Shown in pieces: positions 63,767-64,000 of a stretch of 64,000 nucleotides of DNA (the stretch's first letter is position 1; each line of letters opens with the position of its first letter). The position numbers and the translations under genes are program-made. The notes under the pieces were generated by a model. That model was not told the origin of the DNA. It did not search any database and worked only from the letters and a program-made list of their open reading frames with translations. Source of the DNA: Candidatus Cloacimonadota bacterium (GTDB lineage Bacteria > Cloacimonadota > Cloacimonadia > Cloacimonadales > Cloacimonadaceae); contig JAJBAV010000009.1 in NCBI GenBank assembly GCA_020532085.1, positions 19,386 through 83,385 of the forward strand. The letters are read 5' to 3'.

Positions 63767-63838
63767 CGCCTCCCGTTCAGTTCCCATTGAACCCTTGGGA
63801 AGTCAGCGGGAAGTGAATGGGATGTGGGTGGGAAGAGG
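63767..63838. repeat. Dispersed GGGAAGTG repeat, copy 2
   Basis: Same block order as 6545-6616: CGCCTCCCG, AGTTCCC, TTGA, GGGAAGTCAG, GGGAAGTGAATGGGA. The middle bases differ, but TTCCCA...TGGGAA still pairs. Confidence 0.6.
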
Positions 63839-64000
63839 CACAGAGAGCCTCCATATTTAGTGGGTAACAATTATCCAAAGACCTTTGCACATAATCCTCA
63901 GGGTCTGGTGAAAAAGTAAGAGCATTTAGGATCAAAAAGTAGTTTTTGAAATCTGCAAATAATTCTTGACAAAATAGATAGGCTCATATTTTGTCACTCT

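Larger units (their letters stand above)
63455..64000. other. Intergenic tail of the window: repeats, no gene seen
   Basis: Holds a TGTCATTCCGG unit, a short TCTCCGTG tandem (about 63700-63722), a GGGAAGTG repeat and an A/T-rich end. TTGACA at 63967-63972 with a weak TATTTT may be the promoter of a gene beyond the window. Confidence 0.6.

Overview
The window looks like chromosomal DNA from an uncultured anaerobic bacterium of the Candidatus Cloacimonadota (Cloacimonetes) type. This is an inference from gene content, not a database match. The clues are: a pyrophosphate-dependent phosphofructokinase next to a catabolic-type glutamate dehydrogenase; 2-amino-3-ketobutyrate CoA ligase; many secreted proteins ending in the same C-terminal Ig-like tail (PNPF motif, then an N-[VIL]-R-G-Q type strand, then WDGxD); and compact housekeeping operons separated by hairpin-rich repeats. 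I see no phage, no IS transposase, no CRISPR array and no plasmid replication gene.

Layout. 1-3.7 kb: 3' end of glnS, three small genes, dnaX. 3.8-6.5 kb: PPi-phosphofructokinase and glutamate dehydrogenase. 6.7-13.3 kb: minus-strand run with a secreted thioredoxin-fold protein, a HAD phosphatase, rsmI, kbl, a tRNA-Leu with the unusual anticodon AAG, secG, an EamA permease and a small lipoprotein. 14-19 kb: LEA-like lipoprotein, asnB, a secreted cyclophilin and a 201-bp tandem triplication. 19-22.4 kb: a large secreted protein of unknown function and a YitT-family membrane protein. 22.5-27.9 kb: nucleoside kinase, mutL, miaA and a parvulin, with a consensus promoter hidden at the end of miaA. 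27.9-32 kb: minus-strand guaB, xerD and a ThiY-like ABC transporter that lacks an adjacent permease. 32-39 kb: two large secreted tail proteins. 39-43 kb: OFA-type MFS transporter, a charged repeat protein, dinB, an OmpH-like protein. 43.4-44.8 kb: a sulfatase-modifying-factor-like gene broken by two stops, both at tryptophan positions. 45-48 kb: VOC protein, EamA permease, TPR lipoprotein. 48-51.9 kb: pyrB-pyrC-pyrK-pyrD. 52.1 kb: tmRNA. 52.6-56.8 kb: RND efflux pair. 57-63.5 kb: a secreted beta-propeller-like protein, an esterase, an ADP-ribosylglycohydrolase and a secreted ankyrin protein.

How the parts fit. The core genes cover amino-acid fermentation and a PPi-linked glycolysis, pyrimidine and purine synthesis, translation quality control (tmRNA, miaA, rsmI), replication and repair (dnaX, mutL, dinB, xerD) and envelope work (secG, RND pump). 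Five secreted proteins share one C-terminal tail, which suggests a common secretion or anchoring route.

The most unusual content is intergenic: (i) an 89-nt palindrome built from inverted 11-mers, present twice, 26 kb apart; (ii) a dispersed hairpin family with constant TGTCATTCCGG ends and tips that differ in sequence yet stay self-complementary; (iii) a leader repeat that begins within a few bases of the stop codons of two tail-protein genes; (iv) the 201-bp triplication. I found no clear defence island or other obviously new multi-gene system.
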